Positions 23,599 through 31,949 are shown, counted from the stretch's first letter. The stretch: DNA of 64,000 bases from Acetothermia bacterium 64_32 (GCA_001508155.1 LGFI01000012.1:1-64000), one strand, 5' to 3'. Notes: a model not told the origin generated them from the letters alone. Numbers and translations: made by a program.

Positions 23599-24449
23599 TT
23601 CTCCTCCGCCAGGGCGAATCCCCGCATGAACTGCTCCTGCAGCAAGATGAAAATGATCAACGGAGGAAGCATGGTGATCACCGTACCGGCCATGGCCACC
23701 CCCCAGTTCACCATCCCCTGTGGGCCAGCACCAGTCAGCATCTTGAGCCCGATCTGGATCATCTGGTTTTTGTTGGAGGAGATGATGATTAAGGGCCACA
23801 GGTATTGGTTCCAGATGTAGACGAACTCGATCACCGCTAGTGCCCCTACTGTGTTCATCGACATCGGCACCAGGATCTGCCACAGGAATCGCATGGGCCC
23901 TACCCCGTCTACCCTGGCTGCATCCACCAAAGACGCTGGTATGGACATGAAGTGTTGGCGGAACAAGAACGTGCCTGTGGCCGAAGCGAGGAACGGAATT
24001 GTGAGGGCCCAGAACGAGTTGCCCCAGCCCAGCTTCCGCACCAGGTCGAACAGGGGGACGATCCGGACCGGGATGGGCATCATAAGCGTCACCAGGATGA
24101 ATACGAAAATGAGCCCCTTAAAGGGGAAATCAAAGTACACCAATGCCAGTGCGGCTAGAAGGGAAAGGAGCGTTTTCCCAATCGTCACAGCGAATGCCAC
24201 CACCGTGGTGTTGAGCATGAGACGCCCCAGGTTGTATTCCCGCCAGGCCACGCTGTAGTTCTCCGCAGCCCCTGGACCGATGGAAAACTTGGGCGGGTAC
24301 GAAAACACCTGGGCCGGCGTCTGCGTGCTCTTTATCAAGGCAAACAGGATGGGGAAGGCGATGACAAACGAGAGCACAATGAGTGAAGCGTGAGTGAACA
24401 CTACGAACGCCCGCTTGCGCAGCTTGTATGGGGACATCCTAGCCGCCAT
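23595..24449 (-). CDS. ugpE: Glycerol-3-phosphate/sugar ABC transporter permease, UgpE/MalG type
   Basis: 284 residues, six hydrophobic segments, MalG-family. The EAA-type loop DAARVDGVGPMRFLWQILVPMS contacts the ATPase. The end LLQEQFMRGFALAEEK (FxxGxxxGAxKE-like) is typical of this permease class. It is the inner-membrane partner of UgpA with an 11-base gene overlap. The solute is taken to be glycerol-3-phosphate or glycerophosphodiesters because of the two phosphodiesterases and GlpR around it. No cognate ATPase gene is present. Confidence 0.9.
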   Translation of the reverse strand: MAARMSPYKLRKRAFVVFTHASLIVLSFVIAFPILFALIKSTQTPAQVFSYPPKFSIGPGAAENYSVAWREYNLGRLMLNTTVVAFAVTIGKTLLSLLAALALVYFDFPFKGLIFVFILVTLMMPIPVRIVPLFDLVRKLGWGNSFWALTIPFLASATGTFLFRQHFMSIPASLVDAARVDGVGPMRFLWQILVPMSMNTVGALAVIEFVYIWNQYLWPLIIISSNKNQMIQIGLKMLTGAGPQGMVNWGVAMAGTVITMLPPLIIFILLQEQFMRGFALAEEK

Positions 24450-25323
24450 AGTGGACCCTCCTCCCAGTAGTGCGGAACTGGATCAAGGTGAGGATGACCA
24501 CAAACACGAACAGGATAACGGATTGGGCCGCTGCCATCCCCCACTTGTTGTGCTGAAAGGCATCCCGGTACAGGTTATAGATGAGGATGTTGGTGGCGTT
24601 GACCGGTCCTCCTTTGGTCATCACGTCGATGAGCCCGAACACCCCAAAGAAGGCGTAGATGATGTTCATGATGAACAGGAAAAAAGTGGTGGGAGAAAGA
24701 AGGGGGAACGTGATCTTCCAAAAGGTACGCCAGGCCCCAGCGCCGTCCACCCGGGCCGCCTCTAGGATCTCCCCGGGGACGTTCTGCAGGCCAGCCAAGA
24801 AAAACACGATGTTGTAGCCCAGGTTCTTCCACACCGCCGCCACCGTGACCGAAAGCAGGGCTAGCCTTCCGCTCGTCAGCCAGTCCGGCTTGACTCCAAA
24901 CAGGGTTTCGAAGAAATAGTTCACAACCCCGGAAGTGGGGTTAAGGAGGAACAGCCAAATGGTCCCAGCCACCGCCGGTGATAGGGCGTACGGCCAGATC
25001 AGCGACACCCGGTAAATCCGCGCCCCCCTTACCTTCTGGTTGGCCAGGAGGGCGATGGCCAGGGAGACGGAAAGCCCCAGGAACACCACACCACCGGCGA
25101 ACAAAAAGCTAACCCCGATGGTATGGACGTAGTCGGGGGAAGTGAAAAGGCGCACGTAGTTCTGAGTGCCCACATACAGGCGCTTGAGGCCCATGAAAGC
25201 GGCCCGGTAAAGGCTCCAGCTGAAGCTCTGGGCCACCGGGTAATAGAGGAATAGGGCGCATACCGCCAAGGTAGGAAGAAGGATCACCAGCGGAAGCCAT
25301 CTGTTTGGGAATTTGCTGCGCAT
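24439..25323 (-). CDS. ugpA: Glycerol-3-phosphate/sugar ABC transporter permease, UgpA/MalF type
   Basis: 294 residues with six membrane segments. The EAA loop is LEAARVDGAGAWRTFWKITFPLLSP, and FGLIDVMTKGGPVNATNILIYNLYRDAF is characteristic of UgpA-like permeases. The gene starts 68 bases after the binding-protein gene, with a perfect 12-bp stem-loop in between that probably sets its lower expression. It forms the heterodimeric pore with UgpE. Confidence 0.9.
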   Translation of the reverse strand: MRSKFPNRWLPLVILLPTLAVCALFLYYPVAQSFSWSLYRAAFMGLKRLYVGTQNYVRLFTSPDYVHTIGVSFLFAGGVVFLGLSVSLAIALLANQKVRGARIYRVSLIWPYALSPAVAGTIWLFLLNPTSGVVNYFFETLFGVKPDWLTSGRLALLSVTVAAVWKNLGYNIVFFLAGLQNVPGEILEAARVDGAGAWRTFWKITFPLLSPTTFFLFIMNIIYAFFGVFGLIDVMTKGGPVNATNILIYNLYRDAFQHNKWGMAAAQSVILFVFVVILTLIQFRTTGRRVHYGG

Positions 25324-25342
25324 AGCCCCCTCGCAAGGTTAT

Positions 25343-25371
25343 AGGGGGAGCCCCTTTGTGGGGCTCCCCCT
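25343..25371 (-). promoter_or_regulatory. Intercistronic stem-loop between ugpB and ugpA
   Basis: AGGGGGAGCCCC (25343-25354) and GGGGCTCCCCCT (25360-25371) make a perfect 12-bp stem with a 5-base loop. On the minus strand it directly follows the ugpB stop, and no T-run follows. It is likely a partial terminator or 3'-end protector that raises binding protein over permease. Confidence 0.7.
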
Positions 25372-25390
25372 CCCTACCCCGATCGGCGGA

Positions 25391-26704
25391 TCAGCCTCCC
25401 ACAAGCTCCAGGTAGTCTTGGAGTCCCTGGTCGATTTTGGCCTTGGCGCCTGCCAGGGCCTCCGGGACAGGGGTGCCGGCCAGGATGGCCTCGATGGCGT
25501 CCTCGATAAAGGTGCGCGCCTCAAGGAAGTTGCCCATGAGAGCGCCTTGGGTGGCGGTGATAGGCTGCGTCTCCTGGAGCTGGTCCAGAGCGGTGCGGTA
25601 GTTGGGGTACCTATCGAACCAGCCCTCCATCTCCAAGGCGGTCCGGGCCGTCTTCCGGATCGGGAAGTAACCAGTGCCCTGGTGCCAGCGGATGGTCTGG
25701 GCCACCTGTGTCATCCACACCACGAACTCAGCAGCCGCCCGGAGCTCGGAGTCGGGATGGCCACCGGTTACCCACAGGGCGCCGCCACCGATAACCACGC
25801 CATGGCGTTCGTAATCCGAGGGCACCGGGATGAAGGCGGTTCCAAGCTCAAACCCCTGCTCCACCGCGGCGTTCTCCATCAGGGTCACATCCGAGGTAGA
25901 AGAGATAAGCATGGCAGATTGACCGGAAATGAACACCTGGCGAGCCTGGGACCAGTTCTCCCGACCGGGGTTCACCCACAGTCCCTCGTCGTAAAGCTGT
26001 TTCCACCACTCCATGATCTTGATGGCCGCCGGATCAAGTAGGTTGATCTCGGTGGCATAACCACTGCGGCCATTGTCGTTGTTCACAAGATCCACACCCA
26101 TGTCCGCCATCCACTGCTCCAAATACCAGGAGTGGAGGCACCAGGTGATGCCGTACTCGGCCAGGCCCTTCTCCTTGACGGCCCGGCTGATGGAGATAAT
26201 GTCTTCGAACGTAGGCTTTTTGGGCATCTCCACGCCGGCAGCGTTGAGGAGGGTCTTGTTGTAGTAAAGAATGGGGTTGGATGAGTTCCAGGGCATGCAG
26301 TACAGGCGCCCGCTGACCCGATAATAGTTGAGCGCCGGGTCGATGTAATCCTCCCACGGGACGATAAGCCCGTACTGGTCGATCAGGTCCTCCAGGGGGA
26401 CGAAGATCCCGGAGTCCAGGTTCATCTGTGTCCCCACCTCAAACGAGTGGACGATGTGGGGGGCGTCTCCCGCCCGGGCGGCGGCCAGGGCCGCATTGAG
26501 GGTATCGCGATAGGATCCCTTGTATTCAACTGTCACCTCGATGTCGGGATGAGTGAGGTTGAAGTCGGCTACCATCCTCTCGATGAACTCCACTCGCCAG
26601 CCGCCCATGGCGTGCCAGAAGGTGATCTGGGTCTTCTCCCGCGCCAGTACCCAACCGAAGGAAAATAGGACCAACACTGTCACCAATAAGCATCCACGTT
26701 TCAT
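25391..26704 (-). CDS. ugpB: Glycerol-3-phosphate-type ABC transporter substrate-binding protein (UgpB-like)
   Basis: 437 residues with a signal peptide (MKRGCLLVTVLVLFSFGWVLA), family-1 extracellular solute-binding fold. Landmarks are ITFWHAMGGWRVEFIERMVADFN (UgpB proteins have FWHSM..), VEYKGSYRDTLNAALAA, and YCMPWNSSNPILYYNKTLLNAAG. The FWHAMGG start and the operon favour glycerol-3-phosphate or a glycerophosphodiester over sugar. An AAAGGAGGTG ribosome site precedes the ATG. A GlpR-like half-site (26729-26738) lies in the 67-base gap upstream. Confidence 0.9.
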   Translation of the reverse strand: MKRGCLLVTVLVLFSFGWVLAREKTQITFWHAMGGWRVEFIERMVADFNLTHPDIEVTVEYKGSYRDTLNAALAAARAGDAPHIVHSFEVGTQMNLDSGIFVPLEDLIDQYGLIVPWEDYIDPALNYYRVSGRLYCMPWNSSNPILYYNKTLLNAAGVEMPKKPTFEDIISISRAVKEKGLAEYGITWCLHSWYLEQWMADMGVDLVNNDNGRSGYATEINLLDPAAIKIMEWWKQLYDEGLWVNPGRENWSQARQVFISGQSAMLISSTSDVTLMENAAVEQGFELGTAFIPVPSDYERHGVVIGGGALWVTGGHPDSELRAAAEFVVWMTQVAQTIRWHQGTGYFPIRKTARTALEMEGWFDRYPNYRTALDQLQETQPITATQGALMGNFLEARTFIEDAIEAILAGTPVPEALAGAKAKIDQGLQDYLELVGG

Positions 26705-26728
26705 CTAACACCTCCTTTTTGCGCTCCC

Positions 26729-26738
26729 ACTGTTCGAT
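26729..26738 (-). promoter_or_regulatory. GlpR-like half-operator before ugpB
   Basis: ACTGTTCGAT fits the E. coli GlpR half-site WATKTTCGWT at nine of ten positions. It lies 25 bases before the ugpB start, in the glpR-ugpB gap. I cannot place a good promoter here, so ugpB may be read from the glpR promoter. Confidence 0.4.
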
Positions 26739-26771
26739 ATAAACACAATCGCTAAGATCTCGCCCCACCTA

Positions 26772-27560
26772 TCACCTCCCTTCCTCCGGAACCAGGACCT
26801 CCACGTCCAGCTCCTCCAGCGCCCGCAGGATGGACGGCGCCGGAGGCTGGTCGGTGACGATGGCGTCTATGTCCGCAAGGTCGGCGATCTTGCCGTGGGT
26901 CACCACCCCGAACTTGGAATGATCCACCACCAGCACCGTCTTCCTGGCATGCCGCACTACCTCGGCAGCTGTCTCCGCCTCCTCCAGGGCAGGGATAGTG
27001 ACTCCGTGCTCCAGGGAAACCCCGTTTGCCCCCAGGAACGCAAGGTCGAAGTACACCCCGTCCAGCGCCTGCCGGGCCAGCCGCCCCACCATGGCATAAG
27101 ACACCCCCCTCAGGTACCCGCCGATCACATACACCTCCACCTGGGGGAGCCGGGAAAGCTCCACCGCATGGGTGAGGGCATTGGTGAACGCCCGGAAGGG
27201 AACCTCAGGGGAAAGGTGGTGCACGAGCTGCATGGTGGTGGTGCCGTTCCCGATGAAAACCGCCATCCCCTCCTCGATGAGCGAGGCGGCCAGCCGCCCA
27301 ATCAGGCGCTTCTCCGCAAGGTTCACCGTCTCCTTCTCATGATAGGAGGGCTCACTGGCCAATGACTCCTTGGCTATCGCCCCACCATGGATGCGGATAA
27401 GCTCCCCCTCCTTGGCCAAGGCATTTAGGTCGTTGCGAATGGTCATGGGCGAAACGGAGAAAAGCTCGGATAACTCGGAGGTGCGCACCGCCCCCCGCTC
27501 CCGCAGCCGCTCCAGGATGAGCCGCCTGCGCTGCTCGGTGAGCAGGTAGTTTTGATTCAT
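26772..27560 (-). CDS. glpR: DeoR-family repressor, probably GlpR
   Basis: 262 residues. The N-terminal DeoR helix-turn-helix is LTEQRRRLILERLRERGAVRTSELSELFSVSPMTIRNDLNALAKEGELIRIHGGA. The C-terminal sugar-phosphate sensor is of the ISOCOT fold (GMAVFIGNGTTTMQLVHHL..., LVVDHSKFG). It heads the ugp/glp cluster. GlpR is inferred from the glycerol-phosphate genes downstream and from TTTTCG-type sites at its own promoter, before ugpB and before glpK. The ligand is presumably glycerol-3-phosphate. Confidence 0.88.
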   Translation of the reverse strand: MNQNYLLTEQRRRLILERLRERGAVRTSELSELFSVSPMTIRNDLNALAKEGELIRIHGGAIAKESLASEPSYHEKETVNLAEKRLIGRLAASLIEEGMAVFIGNGTTTMQLVHHLSPEVPFRAFTNALTHAVELSRLPQVEVYVIGGYLRGVSYAMVGRLARQALDGVYFDLAFLGANGVSLEHGVTIPALEEAETAAEVVRHARKTVLVVDHSKFGVVTHGKIADLADIDAIVTDQPPAPSILRALEELDVEVLVPEEGR

Positions 27561-27562
27561 TT

Positions 27563-27610
27563 TCTTTTCGTTGCGAAAGTTATTATAACGTTGCGGCTGC
27601 TATCGGTCAA
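27563..27610 (-). promoter_or_regulatory. glpR promoter with overlapping GlpR-like operator
   Basis: On the minus strand TTGACC (27605-27610), a 17-base spacer and TATAAT (27582-27587) form an excellent promoter whose -35 lies inside the end of hpnE. TCTTTTCGTT (27563-27572) followed by GCGAAAGTTA (27573-27582) is an inverted GlpR-like pair covering the predicted +1, consistent with autorepression. Confidence 0.65.
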
Positions 27611-28904
27611 GGGGGGATAGGCAGGTCCCTGCGGCGGAGAGGCCGGATAGGGCTGCCCCTTCCAGGGTGGAGGGCCAGCCGGTGGGTGTGAAATCCCCGG
27701 CAAGGAAGAGGCCTCGGATGGGGGTCAAATTGTATGGCCTCCTTCCGTCCACCCCCGGGGCAGGGAGGAAGGTGGCGTGCGGGAACCTCAGCACGTAGGA
27801 GGAAAGGAGGTGCGCCCCCCGGGCGCGGGGGGCAGGCTCCCGCAGCGAGTCCAAAACTTCCTCCTTCACCTCCCCCGGGGGCTTTTCTAGCCAGTCCCTG
27901 GCCCCGCTCAGCACCGCGGCCACGTGTTCCGGCCCCTCCCTTCCCTGGAGCCGGGTCACGGAGAAGGCGGCCTGGAGGGGGAGCCCCGGCGCAAAGAGAA
28001 ACGGCAGGGAAAGCACAGGCCGGTCAAACAGAAAATGGACACACACGATGGGGGACCAGGGGATTTTTCTCGCTTCGGAGAGAAAACCGCGCTCCCCCTC
28101 AGGGAGGAGGCGAACCAGCTCCTGAGGGGGCAGGGCGGCGATCACCGCCTCCCCAGGGATTTCCTCACCACTTTTCAGCCTTACCCCCACCGCCCGGCCG
28201 CCCTCCAAGGCTATCGCCTCCACCCGCGCCTGGGTGCGCACCTCCCCGCCGGCCCGCTCCACCAGGGGCACCACCCGCCCCCAGATCCGGGACATGGGGA
28301 CCTGGAAGAACCCCAGGGCACCGCCCCGGGGGGAGAGGAGGACCCGCCGGATCACCATGGCCGCGTAGCGGGCGGACACCTCCTCAGGCTCCCCGTTCAG
28401 GGCGGAGAGGAGGAGTGGCCGCAGGAGGGTCTCCACCGCCCGGGGCGGGATCCTCAAGGACCGTAGCCAGTCGGCGGCACTCGCCTCCGGCACCCGGGCA
28501 AGCCCGGGGAGCAGCCGCAGCAGGGCCAGCCTCTCCCGGGCAGAAAGATGCCCGAACCGGAAGAAAAACGGGATGAGATGTAAGAGGGGATGGCTTTCCA
28601 CCCAGTGGACGCGGCCGGCGTGCCAGATGGGGACCTCGAGCCGGGGCTGGAAGCGCACATCCCCTTCCGCCCCGAGCAACCGCAAGAGGGCCCGGGCCGC
28701 CCGGCAGGTGCGCATGAGGACGTGAAACCCCAGGTCCACCTCCCCGAAGCCCGGCAAGGCCCCGGAGGAGGCCCGGCCGCCCAACTGCTTCCCCTGCTCC
28801 AGGAGTATGACAGGGGTTCCGGCCCGTGCCAGCCGGGCGGCGGCCGTCACCCCGGCCACCCCTCCCCCCACTACCAGGACACGGCGCCGGACCTGCTCTG
28901 CCAC
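27600..28904 (-). CDS. hpnE: Hydroxysqualene dehydroxylase HpnE
   Basis: 434 residues from a GTG at 28904 with GGAGGG six bases before it. The FAD motif is VLVVGGGVAGVTAAARLA, followed by RAGTPVILLEQGKQLGGRASS. The C-terminal GLFLAGDFTPTGWPSTLEGAALSG is the amine-oxidase/phytoene-desaturase signature seen in HpnE. It reduces hydroxysqualene to squalene, the third step after HpnD and HpnC. It is the last gene of the hopanoid operon and overlaps hpnD by 34 bases. Longer in-frame readings upstream are a shadow of hpnD. Confidence 0.93.
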   Translation of the reverse strand: MAEQVRRRVLVVGGGVAGVTAAARLARAGTPVILLEQGKQLGGRASSGALPGFGEVDLGFHVLMRTCRAARALLRLLGAEGDVRFQPRLEVPIWHAGRVHWVESHPLLHLIPFFFRFGHLSARERLALLRLLPGLARVPEASAADWLRSLRIPPRAVETLLRPLLLSALNGEPEEVSARYAAMVIRRVLLSPRGGALGFFQVPMSRIWGRVVPLVERAGGEVRTQARVEAIALEGGRAVGVRLKSGEEIPGEAVIAALPPQELVRLLPEGERGFLSEARKIPWSPIVCVHFLFDRPVLSLPFLFAPGLPLQAAFSVTRLQGREGPEHVAAVLSGARDWLEKPPGEVKEEVLDSLREPAPRARGAHLLSSYVLRFPHATFLPAPGVDGRRPYNLTPIRGLFLAGDFTPTGWPSTLEGAALSGLSAAGTCLSPLDR

Positions 28905-29725
28905 ATCGCCCTCCAAGCGACAGCCAGCTTCCCAAGGGTGGAGAGGGAAACCCTTTTCGAGAAGACGTCGTAACCGCGGGCCTGGATCAGGCGAAGGATG
29001 GTCCCGTACAAGGCCGCCAGGACCCCGATGCACGGCCGCCCTCGCTTGGGGACGAGGGGCAAGAGCTCGTTTACCGCTTCCATATACCGCTTGGCCCTCG
29101 CAGCCTCGAAGGAAAGCAGTCTTCGCACCCCCTCTGTAACCTCCCCCCGCGCAAGGGCCTCCTCGCTGACCCCGAAGTGGGAAAGGTCCTCCTGGGGGAG
29201 GTAGATCCGCCCCCGGGACAGGTCCTCCCGCACGTCCCTGAGGATGTTCACGAGCTGCATCCCGATCCCGAACCTCTCCCCCGGCTGGTCCGCCTCCGGG
29301 GGCGCGCCCAGGACCCGCAGTACCGTGAGGCCCACCGCCGCCGCCACGTGCCAGCAGTAGTCCTTAAGCTCCTCGAAGGTCCGGTAGCGGGCCTTTGTAA
29401 GGTCCATCCCCACCCCGTCTATCACCGCCGAAAGAAGCTCCTCCGGGATGGAGAATTTCTCTTTGGCCCAGGCCAGGGCAGAGAGCACCGGATCGTCCCC
29501 GGGCGAGGAGAGCCCGGCCCGCAGGGCAGCCAGGGCGGCTTGTTTTTCCTCTATGGTGCCGGGGCCGTCGGCGATGTCGTCCGCCCGGCGGAAGAAGGCG
29601 TAAAGCGCGTAGATCCCCAGCCGCTTCCCGTGCGGCAACGTAAGGAAGGCGAAGTAGAAGTTCCGGGCTTCCTTGCGGGTGATCCTGGCCGCCAGCCTGA
29701 GGGCGGCCTTAAGGCGCGCTTCCAT
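28871..29725 (-). CDS. hpnD: Presqualene diphosphate synthase HpnD
   Basis: 284 residues, squalene/phytoene synthase family. The first aspartate-rich motif is RRADDIAD and the second is NILRDVREDLSRGRIYLP; YRTFEELKDYCWHVAAAVG matches the family signature. HpnD condenses two farnesyl diphosphates to presqualene diphosphate. It is placed between hpnC and hpnE with overlaps on both sides. Confidence 0.93.
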   Translation of the reverse strand: MEARLKAALRLAARITRKEARNFYFAFLTLPHGKRLGIYALYAFFRRADDIADGPGTIEEKQAALAALRAGLSSPGDDPVLSALAWAKEKFSIPEELLSAVIDGVGMDLTKARYRTFEELKDYCWHVAAAVGLTVLRVLGAPPEADQPGERFGIGMQLVNILRDVREDLSRGRIYLPQEDLSHFGVSEEALARGEVTEGVRRLLSFEAARAKRYMEAVNELLPLVPKRGRPCIGVLAALYGTILRLIQARGYDVFSKRVSLSTLGKLAVAWRAMWQSRSGAVSW

Positions 29726-30590
29726 GGCCCACCAGGGTGCGCAAGAAGATGGAAAACTTCTCGGCCCGGCTTAAGGTGGGGCGGCGGTGCAGGGTGTCGT
29801 ACTCAAGGCGCTCGATCTTGCGCAGGACCGCAAGGCCCCCCTCCGAAAAAAGCCGCACCTCCACCCGCAAGAAACCTGTGAGGTGGCGATAGAGGGGATA
29901 GCCTTTATGGAAGAGCTCCCGCGCTCGGTCCACCTCCAGGGCCATCAGCCGCCGGAACCGTTCGTCCACCACGCCCCGCAGAAGGTCCTCCTCCGAGTAG
30001 CCGAACTTCTCCATATCTTCCAATGGGATGTAGATGCGGCCCTTCTTGAGGTCCCGGGAGATGTCCTGCCACAGGTTGGTGAGCTGGAGTGCCGTGCAGG
30101 TGGCATCGGACAGGGCAAACAGCCCCTCATCCCGGTAGCCAAACAGCATGAGGTAGAGCCGGCCCACCGGGTTGGCGGAGTGATCGCAGTAGTGGAGGAG
30201 CTCCTCGTAGGTTCGGTAACGGTGTGTCCTTTGGTCCATGCGGTTGGCCTGGATGATCTTGCGGAAGGGCTCGATGGGGAGGTCGAACCTCCTGGCGGTC
30301 TCCCCCAGGGCCACCATCACCGGATGCCGGGCTTCTCCCCTGAAGGCGGCCTCAAGCTCCTTTTCCCACCGGTCCAGCAGGGCCAAGCGGTCGCCAGCCG
30401 CCTCGTCCCCCAGGTCGTCGGTGGTGCGGAAGAACCCGTAGAGGGAGAAGATGTGCTTCCGCAGCCTCCGGGGGACGAGCAGGGAGGCCAGCGAGAAGTT
30501 CTCGTAGTGCCGCCGGGCGAGGGCGGCGGAGAACCGGAACGCCTCCTCCAGGGCAGGAGGCGCCGCAGGCGGCTCCCTTACAAGCTCCAC
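29709..30590 (-). CDS. hpnC: Hydroxysqualene synthase HpnC
   Basis: 293 residues from a GTG at 30590 preceded by GGAG and GAGG. It belongs to the same family as HpnD: RHYENFSLASLLVPRRLRKHIFSLYGFFRTTDDLGDEA, YRTYEELLHYCDHSANPVG, and NLWQDISRDLKKGRIYIP. HYENF...TTDDLGDE is the HpnC form. It converts presqualene diphosphate to hydroxysqualene. It overlaps hpnD by 17 bases and starts 5 bases after yjbQ. Confidence 0.93.
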   Translation of the reverse strand: MELVREPPAAPPALEEAFRFSAALARRHYENFSLASLLVPRRLRKHIFSLYGFFRTTDDLGDEAAGDRLALLDRWEKELEAAFRGEARHPVMVALGETARRFDLPIEPFRKIIQANRMDQRTHRYRTYEELLHYCDHSANPVGRLYLMLFGYRDEGLFALSDATCTALQLTNLWQDISRDLKKGRIYIPLEDMEKFGYSEEDLLRGVVDERFRRLMALEVDRARELFHKGYPLYRHLTGFLRVEVRLFSEGGLAVLRKIERLEYDTLHRRPTLSRAEKFSIFLRTLVGHGSAP

Positions 30591-30595
30591 GTGCC

Positions 30596-31069
30596 TCAAC
30601 TCCAACCTTGCACGTGTATCAAAACCTCCCGCTCCCTGGGGCGATCCAGCTCCACCAGGAAGATCCTCTGCCAGCGCCCCAGGGCCAACTTCCCCGCCAC
30701 AATGGGGATGGTCTCCGAGGCCCCAAGGAGCAGATACTGGCAGTGGGCGTGGGCGTTGGGGCACTCGTCCTCGGTCATGTTATGGGTGCGGATGGCAAAA
30801 TCGTTGTGCCGATAGTAGAGCTCCCGGGGCGCCACCCTCTTTAAAAACTCCTCCATATCGGAAAGGAGAAGGGGTTCGTTTTCGTTGATGCAAATGGCGG
30901 CCGTGGTGTGGCGGCAGAACACGGTGGCGATCCCCTCCCGCACCCCGGACTCCGTGACCTTTCCCTGCACCTCGTCGGTGATGTCGACGAACTGGGGAGC
31001 CCGCGTGGTGGTTCTCTTGAACGCGAGCAGCTTAAGTAGCGGCTTTGCCTCTTGCGATAGCTGCCTCAT
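30596..31069 (-). CDS. yjbQ: YjbQ/UPF0047 family protein
   Basis: 157 residues. Family motifs are FCRHTTAAICINENEP, YYRHNDFAIRTHNMTEDECPNAHAHCQYLLLG, and the C-terminal GRWQRIFLVELDRPREREV. Members can substitute weakly for thiamine-phosphate synthase, but the native role is not settled. It is embedded in the hopanoid operon between ispH and hpnC with a 4-base overlap to ispH. A link to isoprenoid metabolism is possible but unproven. Confidence 0.9.
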   Translation of the reverse strand: MRQLSQEAKPLLKLLAFKRTTTRAPQFVDITDEVQGKVTESGVREGIATVFCRHTTAAICINENEPLLLSDMEEFLKRVAPRELYYRHNDFAIRTHNMTEDECPNAHAHCQYLLLGASETIPIVAGKLALGRWQRIFLVELDRPREREVLIHVQGWS

Positions 31070-31935
31070 GGGCTTTCACCCCCCATCTTGTGGAGCCTGG
31101 CGATGACCTGGTCTATCACCTCGTCGGGGGTGGAGGCCCCGGCGGTGACCCCCACCCGGGAAAGCCCGGCCACCCAGGCCGGGTCTATCTCCTGGGCGGA
31201 CTCGATGAAGTAGGTGGCCACCCCGGTCTTCCGGCAGGTCTCGGCAAGCTTCCGGGTGTTGGCCGAGTTGCGCGAGCCCACCACGAAGATGGCCTGGACG
31301 TGGGCCGCAAGCTCCAGGGCCGCTTGGTAACGGCGGCCGGTCTCCGGACAGGTGGTGTCCACCACCCGCAGGTCCTCCAAGGAGGGATGGAAGCGGGAGA
31401 TGACCTGGCGCACGAAGGCCCAGAAGGCCTCCCGGTCCTTGGTGGTCTGGGAGATCACGGCGAGTTTCCTTTCGGAAAGCTCGGGGAGCCCTTCCGGGGA
31501 CAGGGTGGCGTAGCCCTTGCCGGCCGTCCAGGAGAGGATCCCCCGTACCTCGGGGTGGGCCTCCTCCCCGTAGATGAGCACGGCGTAGCCCTCCTCGGCC
31601 AGGGTGCGGGCGGCCTCTTGGGCGCGTTTCACGATGGGACAGGTGGTGTCCACCAGCTTCAACCCCCGCCTTTCGATCTCGGAATAGACCTCCTGCCCCG
31701 CCCCGTGGGCGGTGATGGCCACGGTGGGCTCGTGGGCCTGGGAGACCGAGCCGGCCACCCGCGCCCCCTTCTTCTCCAGGGCTTCCACCACATGGGCGTT
31801 GTGGACTATGGCCCCCAACGTGGCCAGGGGGCCCTCCCGGGCGAGGTGCTCCTCCACCATCCGTACCGCCCGCCTGACCCCGGGACAGAACCCGTAAACC
31901 CTCGCCAATTCGATCCGTAACCCGTTACGCGTCAC
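31066..31935 (-). CDS. ispH: 4-hydroxy-3-methylbut-2-enyl diphosphate reductase IspH
   Basis: 289 residues. The three Fe-S cysteines are C17 (GFCPGVRRAV), C99 (DTTCPIV) and C196 (DTTCPETG). Substrate residues include HNAHVV, ITAHGAG, HPEVRG and the C-terminal GASTPDEVIDQVI. It makes IPP and DMAPP, the last MEP-pathway step. The GTG start lies in the second copy of a 12-base tandem repeat that also encodes the end of the squalene-hopene cyclase. Confidence 0.95.
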   Translation of the reverse strand: MTRNGLRIELARVYGFCPGVRRAVRMVEEHLAREGPLATLGAIVHNAHVVEALEKKGARVAGSVSQAHEPTVAITAHGAGQEVYSEIERRGLKLVDTTCPIVKRAQEAARTLAEEGYAVLIYGEEAHPEVRGILSWTAGKGYATLSPEGLPELSERKLAVISQTTKDREAFWAFVRQVISRFHPSLEDLRVVDTTCPETGRRYQAALELAAHVQAIFVVGSRNSANTRKLAETCRKTGVATYFIESAQEIDPAWVAGLSRVGVTAGASTPDEVIDQVIARLHKMGGESP

Positions 31936-31949
31936 GCGTTACGCGTCAC
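31924..31949. repeat. 12-base tandem repeat spanning the shc stop and ispH start
   Basis: Two exact copies of GTTACGCGTCAC (31924-31935 and 31938-31949) are separated by two bases. Read on the minus strand, the first copy ends the cyclase (VTRNA-stop) and the second begins IspH (start-TRNG). Confidence 0.8.

Noticed and set aside
27734-28576. Long Pro/Gly/Arg-rich plus-strand frames opposite hpnE and other high-GC genes
   Set aside because: These are typical antisense shadows of high-GC coding sequence, with biased composition and no homology-like motif.
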